NCBI GenBank assembly: GCA_035718085.1
Contig: DASTHS010000018.1
Coordinates: 1 to 35,735 of the forward strand
Direction: 5' to 3'
DNA length: 35,735 nt
Source: DASTHS01 sp035718085
GTDB taxonomy: Bacteria; Actinomycetota; Acidimicrobiia; Acidimicrobiales; Palsa-688
Shown: positions 1 through 7,043 of the stretch, piece after piece
How the letters are laid out: the number at the start of each line of letters is the position of its first letter
How positions within the stretch are numbered: the stretch's first letter is position 1
The notes under the pieces: model-generated
The model's input: the letters and a program-made list of their open reading frames with translations, nothing else
Databases searched by the model: none
Told to the model about the DNA's origin: nothing
Program-made: the position numbers and the translations under genes

Positions 1-543
1 GCCGGCGCCGGCCACGCCGCCGCGGCTGCGCCGGGCGACGTCGCGGCGGGCCAACCAGGCCGTCTCGCGCAGGTGGCCGAGGAAGTGGACGGCGAAGCAC
101 CCACCCCACCCAACGAAGCTCACCTTGTGCAGGCGCAGCACGGTGGCGTGGGCGACCGACGGGGCCAGCACCAGCATCAGGCCGGTGCCGAGCAGCACCA
201 CGGTGAGCACCACCAGCAACGGGCCGAGCGCGCGCAGCACGACCGGCGGCGGCCCTTTGCGCACCCACGGCGGGTCGCGACGGTAGTAGCGGGCGAAGCG
301 CCACCCGACCGACCCCAGCTTGACAGCCACGGGCGGCACCAGCGCGGCACCGACGAAGACGTGCCACCGGAGGTGCTGGCGCACGCCGACGAGCAGGTTC
401 AGACCCTCGGCGACGAGCAGGGCGGTGAGCACGACCGCCACCGCGGCGGTGAGCCGGGCGTTGGCCTTCACGCCCCGGGTGTCGTCAGCGGCCTCGTGGC
501 CCGGCCCCGCCTCCCACCAGCGCAGCGACCCCTGCAGCGCCAT
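1..543 (-). CDS. Cytochrome-b-like membrane protein (3' end cut by window edge)
   Basis: The frame is open from an ATG at 543 to the window edge, giving 181 residues with no stop, so the C-terminus is missing. I see three hydrophobic stretches (about residues 31-52, 60-78 and 105-130) and a fourth beginning near 140. Histidines at 57, 61, 139, 153 and 157 lie at membrane positions suitable for haem ligands, as in cytochrome b561-like and ferric-reductase-like proteins. An aromatic/basic cytoplasmic loop (FARYYRRDPPW, 83-93) separates helices 2 and 3. A TAGGAA box lies 7 bases before the ATG, so it may be leaderless. From memory, similar actinobacterial proteins occur beside molybdopterin oxidoreductases, but any such partner would lie outside this window. 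A role in membrane electron transfer is inferred; substrate unknown. Confidence 0.7.
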   Translation of the reverse strand, partial: MALQGSLRWWEAGPGHEAADDTRGVKANARLTAAVAVVLTALLVAEGLNLLVGVRQHLRWHVFVGAALVPPVAVKLGSVGWRFARYYRRDPPWVRKGPPPVVLRALGPLLVVLTVVLLGTGLMLVLAPSVAHATVLRLHKVSFVGWGGCFAVHFLGHLRETAWLARRDVARRSRGGVAGAG

Positions 544-550
544 CCCCAGG

Positions 551-556
551 TTCCTA
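551..556 (-). promoter_or_regulatory. Candidate -10 box TAGGAA
   Basis: TAGGAA on the minus strand ends 7 bases before the ATG of the cytochrome-b-like gene, the spacing expected for a leaderless transcript. The last base is A instead of T, so it is a weaker match than others in the window. Confidence 0.35.
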
Positions 557-591
557 CCACCGGGCCGGAGCCCCCACCGGTGCCGCCCGCG

Positions 592-1653
592 TCAGCCGGG
601 GGGCGATGCCACCGCCTGCTCGCTGCCGACCTCGGCGACCAGGTCGAGCAACCGGGCCAGGTCGGCGAGGCGCCCGTCGAGGTCGGTGTCGCGCGCCAGC
701 GACACCCGCAGCGTGGTGACGCCCGCCGCCTGGTAGCGCCGGAGCCGGTCGCGCACCACGTCGTCGGGGCCGATCAGGTTGGTGAGCAACCCGATCTCCA
801 CCGGGACCCGGTCGCCGGCCGCGACGCGCTCGCCGGCCAGCCACAGCCGCTGCACCTCGGCCACGTCGTCGCCGTAGCCCTGCCGGGCGAACGCCTGGTT
901 GTAGAAGTTGGTGGCCCCCGAGCCCATCGCCCCGAAGGTGAAGGCGTAGCCGGCGGCGTGCCGACGGCCGGCGCCCTCCACGTCGTCGGTGGGCTCGTAG
1001 GCGACCGACACGGCCAGGTCGAGGTCGCTCAGCGCCCGGCCGCACGCCTCGGCGCCGGCGGTGATCGGCTCGAGGAAGACCTCGGCCGACTCGGGCATGA
1101 AGGCGGTGCCGAGCCAGCCGTCGGCGAGCTCCCCGGTGAGGCGCAGGTTCGCCGGGCCGAGGGCGGCCACGTAGATCGGCACCCGCACCGGCGGGAGCAG
1201 CGACCGGATCGGCCGGCCCTCGCCGCCGGGGAGCGGGAGCCGGTAGACGTCGCCGTCGTGGGCCAGACGCTCGCCCGACGCCACCCGCCGCACGATCTCG
1301 ATGCTCTCCCGGGTGCGACGCACGGGACGGTCGAAGCGGACGCCGTGCCACCCCTCCATCACCTGCGGGCCGCTCGTGCCGACCCCGAGCAGGAACCGCC
1401 CGGCCGACAGGGCCTGCATGGTCATGGCCGACATGGCCAGCATGGCCGGGGTGCGGGCACCCAGCTGGGCGATGCCGGTGCCGAGGCGGATCCGGGAGGT
1501 GTGGGCGGCCAGGAAGGCGAGAGGGGTGAGGGCGTCACCGGCCCAGAACTCGGCGGTCCACACCGAGTCGACGCCGAGGCGCTCGGCCTGGCGGACGAAC
1601 TCCACGCCGACCGGGTCGAGGGGGCCGGCGTGCACACCGAGGCGCAGGGTCAC
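592..1653 (-). CDS. LLM-class (F420-type) oxidoreductase
   Basis: A 353-residue protein of the bacterial luciferase-like monooxygenase superfamily. These are TIM barrels, in actinobacteria often using coenzyme F420 for hydride transfer. The family pattern is clear: an N-terminal strand and helix ending in GVDSVWTAEFW, the RIRLGTGIAQ strand, the AMLAMSAMTMQALSAGRF helix, then LGVGTSGPQVMEGWHG. The start chosen is GTG at 1653, because its GTGA overlaps the stop of the upstream SRPBCC gene and the protein then begins MTLRLGVHAG, as family members do. An ATG 60 bases upstream would add a tail with no family likeness. Cofactor (F420 or FMN) and substrate cannot be told from the sequence. It is translationally coupled to the gene before it. 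Confidence 0.88.
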   Translation of the reverse strand: MTLRLGVHAGPLDPVGVEFVRQAERLGVDSVWTAEFWAGDALTPLAFLAAHTSRIRLGTGIAQLGARTPAMLAMSAMTMQALSAGRFLLGVGTSGPQVMEGWHGVRFDRPVRRTRESIEIVRRVASGERLAHDGDVYRLPLPGGEGRPIRSLLPPVRVPIYVAALGPANLRLTGELADGWLGTAFMPESAEVFLEPITAGAEACGRALSDLDLAVSVAYEPTDDVEGAGRRHAAGYAFTFGAMGSGATNFYNQAFARQGYGDDVAEVQRLWLAGERVAAGDRVPVEIGLLTNLIGPDDVVRDRLRRYQAAGVTTLRVSLARDTDLDGRLADLARLLDLVAEVGSEQAVASPPG

Positions 1654-2153
1654 CGCGTGTGCTCGAGGCGGGCGCGGAGGGACGCCAGCGTCGCGGTCAT
1701 GTTCTGCTCCCATTCACCGAGGCGTCGGGCCACGATGCGCTCCTCCTTGTCGGGCATGGCGAGGATCGCCGGGGTGAGGCCCGACGGGCCGGGGCCGAGG
1801 CGGGCGCCGTGGGTGACCCGCACCGCGCCGCTGTCGGCCGTGCCGACGGGGTCGATCTCGAACCACCAGGTCGCCGCCGGGTCGTCGGGGTCGCCGACAG
1901 CCCATGCGAAGGCCCGACCCTGCTCGAAGCGCACGACCGTCGAGGTCGTCTCCCACTCGCCGATGGCGGGGTGGGCGTTGCGGCCGCAGAACCGGGCACC
2001 GAGCCGCGGCCCGTCGTCGAGCCAGTGGCCGCCCTGGTATTCGCGGCCGGCGACCGCGCCCAGGTTGATGTCGATGACCGCGTCCCACACCGCCCCCTCC
2101 GGGGCGTTCACGACCAGGTCGACCCGTACGGTCGGACCGTCGGCGTACCTCAC
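1650..2153 (-). CDS. SRPBCC (START/Bet v1-like) family protein
   Basis: A 167-residue protein with the SRPBCC helix-grip layout: an opening strand (VRVDLVVNAP), a short helix (EGAVWDAVIDI), a long beta-sheet (ETTSTVVRFEQGRAFAWAV, TWWFEI, VRVTHGARLG) and a C-terminal helix over the cavity (GEWEQNMTATLASLRARLE). Such proteins bind hydrophobic ligands or act as cyclases or toxin-antitoxin-like factors; the ligand here is unknown. The GTG at 2153 is preferred because GAGGAGG lies 8 bases upstream. An in-frame ATG at 2195 would put the likely -10 box (2182-2187) inside the gene. It overlaps the LLM oxidoreductase by GTGA, so the two form an operon and may act on one pathway. Confidence 0.82.
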   Translation of the reverse strand: MRYADGPTVRVDLVVNAPEGAVWDAVIDINLGAVAGREYQGGHWLDDGPRLGARFCGRNAHPAIGEWETTSTVVRFEQGRAFAWAVGDPDDPAATWWFEIDPVGTADSGAVRVTHGARLGPGPSGLTPAILAMPDKEERIVARRLGEWEQNMTATLASLRARLEHTR

Positions 2154-2161
2154 GACTTCCC

Positions 2162-2168
2162 CCTCCTC
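2162..2168 (-). promoter_or_regulatory. Strong ribosome binding site GAGGAGG
   Basis: GAGGAGG on the minus strand lies 8 bases before the GTG at 2153 and decides the start of the SRPBCC gene against the longer ATG reading. Confidence 0.7.
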
Positions 2169-2181
2169 TGACCCGGCGCCG

Positions 2182-2187
2182 ACGCTA
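2182..2187 (-). promoter_or_regulatory. Candidate -10 box TAGCGT for the SRPBCC-LLM operon
   Basis: TAGCGT (TANNNT type) lies about 28 bases before the GTG at 2153, leaving room for a short leader with the GAGGAGG site. The 106-base gap to the divergent response regulator should also hold that gene's promoter, but I see no clear -10 there. Confidence 0.4.
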
Positions 2188-2259
2188 GCAACCATCCCGC
2201 CCCCGCCCTGGTCCCGGTGGGTAGACGGCGGCGCACCCACTGCCCGGCCCGCCTGACGC

Positions 2260-2961
2260 ATGCTCGTGGCGGTGAACGTGCTGCTGGTCGAAGACGATGT
2301 GGCGATCGCCGAGCCCCTCGTCGAGGGCCTCCAGCGGGAGGGCTTCGCGGTGACCTGGGTGCAGACCGGCGCCGATGCCCTCGCCGCCACCGACGCGGAG
2401 GTCGTGCTGCTCGACCTCAACCTGCCCGACCTCGACGGGATGCAGGTCTGCTACGAGCTGCGCCAGCGCACCACCGTGCCGATCCTCGTGATCTCCGCGC
2501 GCGGCGCGGAGATCGAGCGGGTGGTCGGCCTGGAGATGGGCGCCGACGACTACCTGGTCAAGCCGTTCGGCTTCCGTGAGCTGGTCGCCCGCATGCGCGC
2601 CGTGCTGCGCCGCTCCAGCGAACCAGCGACCCGGGTCGACGAGCTGGTCAGCGACCTCGGCGACCTGGTGGTCGACCGGCGGAGCCGCAAGGTGCACGTC
2701 GCCGGGCGGGAGGTCGCCCTGACGGTGAAGGAGTTCGGCGTGCTCGCCCTCCTCGCCAGCGAGGCCGGTGCCGTGGTGACCCGCCAGCAGATCCTCGAGG
2801 AGGTCTGGACCCCGCACTGGTACGGGCCCACCAAGACCCTCGACGTGCACGTGGCGTCGTTGCGCCGCAAGCTCGGCCACCCGGAGTGGGTGGAGACGGT
2901 CCGGGGCGTGGGGTTCCGCCTGCCGCCCCGCTGCGCCCTCGACGGCCCGGCCGGTCCGTGA
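2260..2961 (+). CDS. OmpR/PhoB-type two-component response regulator
   Basis: A 233-residue protein with an N-terminal receiver domain (about 5-120) and a C-terminal winged-helix DNA-binding domain (about 130-225). The acidic pocket is E11, D12, D13; the phosphoacceptor is D52 (VVLLDLNLPDLDG); the switch residue is S79; the conserved lysine is K101 (DDYLVKPF). The output domain shows the OmpR signature (LTVKEFGVLALLAS, then TKTLDVHVASLRRKLG and VRGVGFRL). A GTG at 2272 gives the more typical MNVLLVEDD opening and is a real alternative start. It overlaps the next gene, a histidine kinase, by GTGA, so the two are a co-translated pair. Target genes are unknown; the redox operon at 4458-8448 on the same strand is a natural candidate. 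Confidence 0.95.
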   Translation: MLVAVNVLLVEDDVAIAEPLVEGLQREGFAVTWVQTGADALAATDAEVVLLDLNLPDLDGMQVCYELRQRTTVPILVISARGAEIERVVGLEMGADDYLVKPFGFRELVARMRAVLRRSSEPATRVDELVSDLGDLVVDRRSRKVHVAGREVALTVKEFGVLALLASEAGAVVTRQQILEEVWTPHWYGPTKTLDVHVASLRRKLGHPEWVETVRGVGFRLPPRCALDGPAGP

Positions 2962-4358
2962 CCCGCCGGCTGTTCTGGTCGTACGTGGGCCTGGTCGCCG
3001 TGGTGCTGCTCGCCCTGGTCGTGCCCCTCGACGTGATCGGCGCCCGCTACGAACGCCAGCTCGCCACCTCGCAGGCCGAGCGGGTGGCGACCGGCGTGGC
3101 ACTCGGCGCCAGCGCCGACGTCGACGAGCGGCGCGTGGCCTCCCTGCAGGCCATCGCCACCCGCTACCACACCCTCGTGGGCGGCGAGATCGAGGTCTTC
3201 GGAGCGTCGGGCCGGATCGTCGCAAAGGTGGCGATCGACCGCGACAACCGCGACGACGAGGGCGGCGCCCTGGTCAGCGCCGCGCTGGGCGGGGCCACCC
3301 GCAGCGAGCTGACCGACCTCGGCGACGGGCCGGAGGTGCTCGCCGCGGCACCGATCGGCGCGTCGGCGGTCAGCGCACCTGAGGGGGCCGTGCTCTTGGA
3401 GCTGTCGGCCCGGTCGACCAGCGCCCGCATCCGGGCGCTGCACTTCGCCCTCGCCGCGTTCTCCCTGCTGGTGCTCGTGCTCGCCGGTGTCGCCGGCGTG
3501 CTCATGGCCCGCTCGGTGGCCCGGCCGCTCGCCGCCCTGGCCCGCGGCGTCGAGCGCTTCAGCGGCAACGACCTGTCGGCGCGGGTCGGGGCGACGAAGG
3601 GGCCGCCGGAGGTGCGGGCCCTCGCCGCCCGCTTCGACGAGATGGCCGGCCGGATCGAGGAGTTGATCTCGGCCCAGGCCCGCTTCGTCGCCGACGCCTC
3701 CCACCAGCTGCGGTCACCGCTCGCCGCCCTGCGGCTGCGCCTCGAGAACCTCGAGGCATCCATCCCGACAGCCGAGGCCGCGTCCCTGGTCGCGGCCGGC
3801 AGGGAGCTCGAACGCCTCACCCGCCTCGTGGACGGGTTGCTCGCCCTCAGCACCGCCGACCAGGGGCCGCTCGGTCCGGTCGGCGTCGACTGCAGCGCCG
3901 TGGTGTCGGAGCGGGTCGAGGCGTGGGACGCCTACGCCGCCGAGCGGCAGGTCACCGTCGCCTGGTCGCCAGGACCGAGCCGCTGGTTGGCCGAGCTGGT
4001 GCCCGGTGACCTCGACCAGATGCTCGACAACCTCCTGGCCAACGCCATCCAGGTCGCCCCGCCGGCCAGCACCGTCTCGGTGCGCATCGACCCGACCGGC
4101 AGGGGGGGCGCCGAGGTGCACGTCGTCGACGCCGGCCCGGGCATGACCCCCGACGAGCGCGAGCGGGCGTTCGACCGCTTCTGGCGGGCGTCGCGGGCGG
4201 GGCGCGGCGGTTCGGGCCTCGGCCTGGCCATCGTGCGGCAGCTCGCCGCCCGCAACCACCTGGCGGTCGATCTGCGGCCCGCCTCCCCCACCGGGCTCGA
4301 CGCCGTGATCGAACTGCCGGCCGCCCGGCGGGTGGCGTCGACCACCGGGGTGCACTGA
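2958..4358 (+). CDS. Membrane sensor histidine kinase (HAMP-HisKA-HATPase)
   Basis: A 466-residue sensor kinase starting at the GTG that overlaps the response regulator stop. TM1 is about residues 5-28. A periplasmic sensor of about 130 residues follows, then TM2 at about 162-184, a HAMP linker beginning RSVARPLAAL, and HisKA with H249 (DASHQLRSPLAALRLRLENL). The ATPase domain has an N box (DQMLDNLLANAIQVA), DAGPGM, and GGSGLGLAIV. The LRSPLAALRL form after the His is common in actinobacterial kinases. The periplasmic domain shows no motif I can link to a ligand. It should phosphorylate the regulator encoded just upstream. Confidence 0.95.
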   Translation: MTRRLFWSYVGLVAVVLLALVVPLDVIGARYERQLATSQAERVATGVALGASADVDERRVASLQAIATRYHTLVGGEIEVFGASGRIVAKVAIDRDNRDDEGGALVSAALGGATRSELTDLGDGPEVLAAAPIGASAVSAPEGAVLLELSARSTSARIRALHFALAAFSLLVLVLAGVAGVLMARSVARPLAALARGVERFSGNDLSARVGATKGPPEVRALAARFDEMAGRIEELISAQARFVADASHQLRSPLAALRLRLENLEASIPTAEAASLVAAGRELERLTRLVDGLLALSTADQGPLGPVGVDCSAVVSERVEAWDAYAAERQVTVAWSPGPSRWLAELVPGDLDQMLDNLLANAIQVAPPASTVSVRIDPTGRGGAEVHVVDAGPGMTPDERERAFDRFWRASRAGRGGSGLGLAIVRQLAARNHLAVDLRPASPTGLDAVIELPAARRVASTTGVH

Positions 4359-4373
4359 CCGGCGGGTCCGGTC
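4357..4373 (+). terminator. Small hairpin at the end of the histidine kinase gene
   Basis: GACCGG-CGGGT-CCGGTC is a perfect 6-bp stem with a 5-base loop that begins inside the kinase stop codon. There is no T tract, so it would be at most a weak or factor-assisted terminator, or a stability element between the sensor pair and the redox operon. Confidence 0.35.
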
Positions 4374-4419
4374 CCCGACGGCAGACTTTGCCGGAACTTG
4401 GCCGTTCTCTGCACCGGTT

Positions 4420-4435
4420 CTGGGACTCCTCCCAG
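4420..4435. promoter_or_regulatory. Inverted repeat CTGGGA-N4-TCCCAG upstream of the redox operon
   Basis: A perfect 6-bp inverted repeat with a 4-base centre lies 22 bases before the ATG at 4458. Position and symmetry suit an operator or a leader hairpin; which protein binds it, if any, is unknown. A GGGGAG sequence just after it may be the ribosome binding site. Confidence 0.35.
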
Positions 4436-4457
4436 GTTGGGTGGGGAGCATGCACCC

Positions 4458-4979
4458 ATGACGACGAGCACCGACCTGGCCAGCCGCTGGCTGCCGTCAC
4501 CAGCCCCCCACACCACCACCGGCCGGGCGCTCGGCCTCGTGCGCTACGACCCGCAGCCGGCCCACGGCCAGCCCGGCGCCCCCCGCTGGGCGGCTGCCAC
4601 GGTCATCGCCCTGGTCGGCTCGGTGGTCGCCGACTGGGTCGTCGCCACCGTCACCGTCGCAGTGGTGCCGAGCACCTCCGGCTACCAGCACTTCCGGGCA
4701 TCCGACTACATCGGGTTGACGGTCATCGGGGTGCTGGCGGCGTGCGTCGGGTGGCCGGTCGTGACCAGGGCCTGCAGCCACCCCCGCTGGCTGTTCAGCC
4801 GCCTCGCCGTGCTGGTGAGCGCCGTGCTCCTCCTGCCCGACGTGGCGCTGCTGGTGCAGGGCCAGCCGGTGGCCGCCGTCGTCGGGCTGATGGTGATGCA
4901 CGTGGCCATCGGCGTCGTCACCTACTTCGCCCTGACCCGGATCGCCCCCGAGCGCAGCGATGCGGCGGTGACGGCATGA
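4458..4979 (+). CDS. Four-helix membrane protein, DUF6069-like
   Basis: A 173-residue protein with about 45 polar N-terminal residues, then four hydrophobic segments (about 48-70, 83-105, 115-135 and 139-160) and a short charged tail. The arrangement, including a final LMVMHVAIGVVTY helix, resembles the actinobacterial DUF6069 family as I remember it; this is not proven. There are no cysteines or histidines placed as clear haem ligands. The ATG at 4458 is chosen because hydrophobic content starts well after it and GGGGAG lies upstream; an ATG-less extension to 4398 is possible. Its stop overlaps the next start (ATGA), so it is the first member of a six-gene coupled operon. Function unknown; perhaps assembly or support of the redox membrane proteins. 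Confidence 0.72.
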   Translation: MTTSTDLASRWLPSPAPHTTTGRALGLVRYDPQPAHGQPGAPRWAAATVIALVGSVVADWVVATVTVAVVPSTSGYQHFRASDYIGLTVIGVLAACVGWPVVTRACSHPRWLFSRLAVLVSAVLLLPDVALLVQGQPVAAVVGLMVMHVAIGVVTYFALTRIAPERSDAAVTA

Positions 4980-5422
4980 GCGACCGCATACCCCCCGGGC
5001 TGCGGCCCGTCGCCGCCGCCGACCGACGAGCGGCCGGCCTGCGCCGGGTGAAGCTCACCACCCTCGGGCTCGGCGTGGCCGCCTGCGCCGCCCTCGGCGC
5101 ACTCGTCGACCTTGCCGCCCAGACCACCGACGCGGCCCGTGCGGCGACCGCCCGGCGCAGCGGTGCGGCGGCCCAGCCGGCGACACCGGCACCCACCACC
5201 GCGGCGGTCCCCGACCACCCGGCCACCACCGGGCCGGCGTCGACCACGACCCCCACGTCGCCGCCGTCGACCGAGCCGGCCACCACCGCCCCGAGTCGCA
5301 GCACCGTCACCACCGGGAGCGCGACCACCACCCGCACCACCCCGACGACCCGGGTGACCTACACCCCGCCGACCGCCGCCCCGACCACAGCTGCGCCGGT
5401 GCGCTCGGGCGCCTCGGGGTGA
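4976..5422 (+). CDS. TM-anchored Thr/Pro-rich protein ending in SGAS
   Basis: A 148-residue protein with a basic N-terminus, one hydrophobic segment (about 24-46), and then about 100 residues rich in Thr, Pro, Ala and Ser that look like an extracytoplasmic disordered linker. It ends RSGASG. In many actinobacterial ApbE/ferric-reductase clusters the gene at this place encodes a membrane anchor, a Thr-rich linker and an FMN_bind domain (family knowledge, from memory). Here the anchor and linker are present but the domain is not. ApbE joins FMN to the last Thr/Ser of a D-x-x-(S/T)-G-A-(S/T)-type motif, so the terminal SGAS is notable, although the leading Asp is absent. It overlaps both neighbours by 4 bases. 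It may be a minimal flavin carrier, a truncated one, or only a spacer protein. Confidence 0.75.
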   Translation: MSDRIPPGLRPVAAADRRAAGLRRVKLTTLGLGVAACAALGALVDLAAQTTDAARAATARRSGAAAQPATPAPTTAAVPDHPATTGPASTTTPTSPPSTEPATTAPSRSTVTTGSATTTRTTPTTRVTYTPPTAAPTTAAPVRSGASG

Positions 5423-6351
5423 CCAGCTACCACCGCTTCCGGGCCCTCGGCTGCACCGCTGTGGTGGGCGCCGACGACGACGACCGGCTGGCTGCCGCCG
5501 TCGCCGCGGCGCAGGCCGAGATCGACGCGTGCGACCTGGCCTGCAGCCGCTTCCGCGCCGACAGCGAGCTCGCCCGGCTGCGCCCCGGGGGGCGTCCCGT
5601 CGAGGTGTCCGAGTGGCTGTGCGCAGCGGTGGCCACCGCCGTCGACGCCGCTGCGGCCACCGACGGACTCGTCGACCCGACGATCGGGCAGTGCCTCGTC
5701 GACCTGGGCTACGACCGCAGCTTCGAGCACGTCGACCCGTCGAGCCCCCTGGTCGTGCACGCCCGGCACGTCCCGGCGTGGGCCCGGGTGCACGCCGACG
5801 TGGCCCGCCGCCGGGTCACGGTGCCGGCCGGGGTGCGCCTGGACCTGGGCGCCACCGCCAAGGCGCTGTGCGCCGACCGGGCCGCCGCCCAGGCGGCGGC
5901 GGCCACCGGCTCGGGGGTGCTCGTCAGCCTCGGCGGCGACGTGGCCGTGGCCGGCGACGCACCCGACGGGGGCTGGACCATCCGGGTGACCGACCGGGCC
6001 GACGACGCCCCCGAGGCCCCCGGCGCCGGCCAGACCGTCGTCATCCGCACCGGTGGGCTCGCCACCTCCGGCACCGCCGTCCGCCGGTGGGCCCGGGGCG
6101 GCGTCGAGCTCCACCACCTCATCGATCCCCGCACCGGCGCTCCGGCGGCCGAGGCGTGGCGCACGGTGAGCGTCGCCGCGCCGAGCTGCACCGCCGCCAA
6201 CGTGGCCGCCACCGCCGCGGTGGTCGCGGGTGGCGACGCCCCCCGGTGGCTGGCGACGAGGGGCCACGACGCCCGACTGGTCACGCCCGACGGCCAGGTG
6301 GTGCGCGTCGGGGGCTGGCCCGCCGACCTGCCGGCGGGGGCGGCGGCGTGA
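5419..6351 (+). CDS. apbE: FAD:protein FMN transferase (ApbE family)
   Basis: A 310-residue protein matching the ApbE family, which moves FMN from FAD to a Thr/Ser of a target protein using Mg2+. Visible signatures are RLDLGATAKALCADRAA (about 142-158), VSLGGDVAVAG, GGLATSGTAVRRW and HHLIDPRTGAPA. The Mg-binding segment near the C-terminus reads SCTAANVAATA, with Asn where the best-studied enzymes have Asp. There is no signal peptide or lipobox, so the enzyme should stay in the cytoplasm. It starts at the GTG overlapping the upstream stop and ends overlapping the ferric-reductase-like gene. Its presence implies a flavinylated client, most simply the product of the gene just upstream or a protein encoded elsewhere. 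Confidence 0.93.
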   Translation: MTSYHRFRALGCTAVVGADDDDRLAAAVAAAQAEIDACDLACSRFRADSELARLRPGGRPVEVSEWLCAAVATAVDAAAATDGLVDPTIGQCLVDLGYDRSFEHVDPSSPLVVHARHVPAWARVHADVARRRVTVPAGVRLDLGATAKALCADRAAAQAAAATGSGVLVSLGGDVAVAGDAPDGGWTIRVTDRADDAPEAPGAGQTVVIRTGGLATSGTAVRRWARGGVELHHLIDPRTGAPAAEAWRTVSVAAPSCTAANVAATAAVVAGGDAPRWLATRGHDARLVTPDGQVVRVGGWPADLPAGAAA

Positions 6352-7043
6352 GCACCAACGCCGACTGGTACCTCATGCGCTCCAGCGGCTTCGTGGCCCT
6401 GGGGCTGCTCACGGTGACCCTCGCCCTGGGTGTCGCCAACCTGGCCCGGGTGGGCCGCCGGCCCGCCACCCGGGCGGTGGCGACGCTGGTGCACCGCAAC
6501 GCGTCGCTGCTCGCGGTGGTCTTCCTCGTCGTGCACGTGCTGACCGCCATCAGCGACCGCTACGTCAGCGTGCCCGCCCTGGCCATCGTCGTGCCCGGCC
6601 TCTCCGGCTACGACCCGTTCTGGATCGGTCTGGGGGCAGTCGCCGTCGACCTCATCGTCGCCGTGGTGGTCACCAGCCTGCTGCGGGGCCGCCTCCGCTA
6701 CCGCAGCTGGCAGCTGGTGCACTGGGCGGCCTACCTGGCGTGGCCGACGGCGCTGGCGCACGGCATCGGCTCGGGCACCGGCGGCGGCGCCGACACCGGC
6801 GCAGGGTGGTCGACGCTCGCCTACGCCGTGGTCGCGGTGATCGCCGTCGCCGCCGTCGTGGCGCGCCTCCGGCTCCAACCCGAGCCGACCCCGCTCCCCC
6901 GCCGGCCCCGCGCCCCCTACAGCCGCCGGCCGGTGTCCGCGGCCGTGGCCGGGCGCGCCGGCGCCTCCGGGCGTCGGCCGGCACCCGCGGCCCGCCCCGA
7001 CCCCCGCCGCAGCCAGCCGCGCCGCCAGGAGGTGCGCCGATGA
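6348..7043 (+). CDS. Ferric-reductase-like transmembrane haem protein
   Basis: A 231-residue protein with five predicted membrane helices (about 13-35, 44-67, 74-109 as a long or split segment, 122-142 and 150-172). Two histidine pairs, H49/H63 and H125/H138, are spaced 14 and 13 residues apart in two helices. This is the bis-haem b pattern of the ferric reductase/NOX/YedZ superfamily. The C-terminal 50 residues are Arg/Pro-rich and probably cytoplasmic, with no flavin or NAD domain, so electrons must come from another protein; the NuoF-like flavoprotein and ferredoxin encoded next are obvious donors. It overlaps both neighbours by 4 bases. The likely role is carrying electrons across the membrane. 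Final acceptor unknown. Confidence 0.9.
   Translation: MSTNADWYLMRSSGFVALGLLTVTLALGVANLARVGRRPATRAVATLVHRNASLLAVVFLVVHVLTAISDRYVSVPALAIVVPGLSGYDPFWIGLGAVAVDLIVAVVVTSLLRGRLRYRSWQLVHWAAYLAWPTALAHGIGSGTGGGADTGAGWSTLAYAVVAVIAVAAVVARLRLQPEPTPLPRRPRAPYSRRPVSAAVAGRAGASGRRPAPAARPDPRRSQPRRQEVRR

Noticed and set aside
2154..2195. ATG at 2195 as start of the SRPBCC gene
   Set aside because: It would place the TAGCGT box inside the gene; GTG at 2153 has a strong GAGGAGG site.
73..2256. Long open frame on the plus strand (727 codons)
   Set aside because: It is antisense to the cytochrome-b-like, LLM and SRPBCC genes, which show clear family motifs; the frame is low-complexity Gly/Arg/His/Pro and stays open because of high GC content.
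4922..5340. Val/Ala-rich minus-strand open frames opposite the Thr-rich protein
   Set aside because: They mirror the ACC/GCC codon bias of the Thr/Ala-rich gene and have no start signal or domain.
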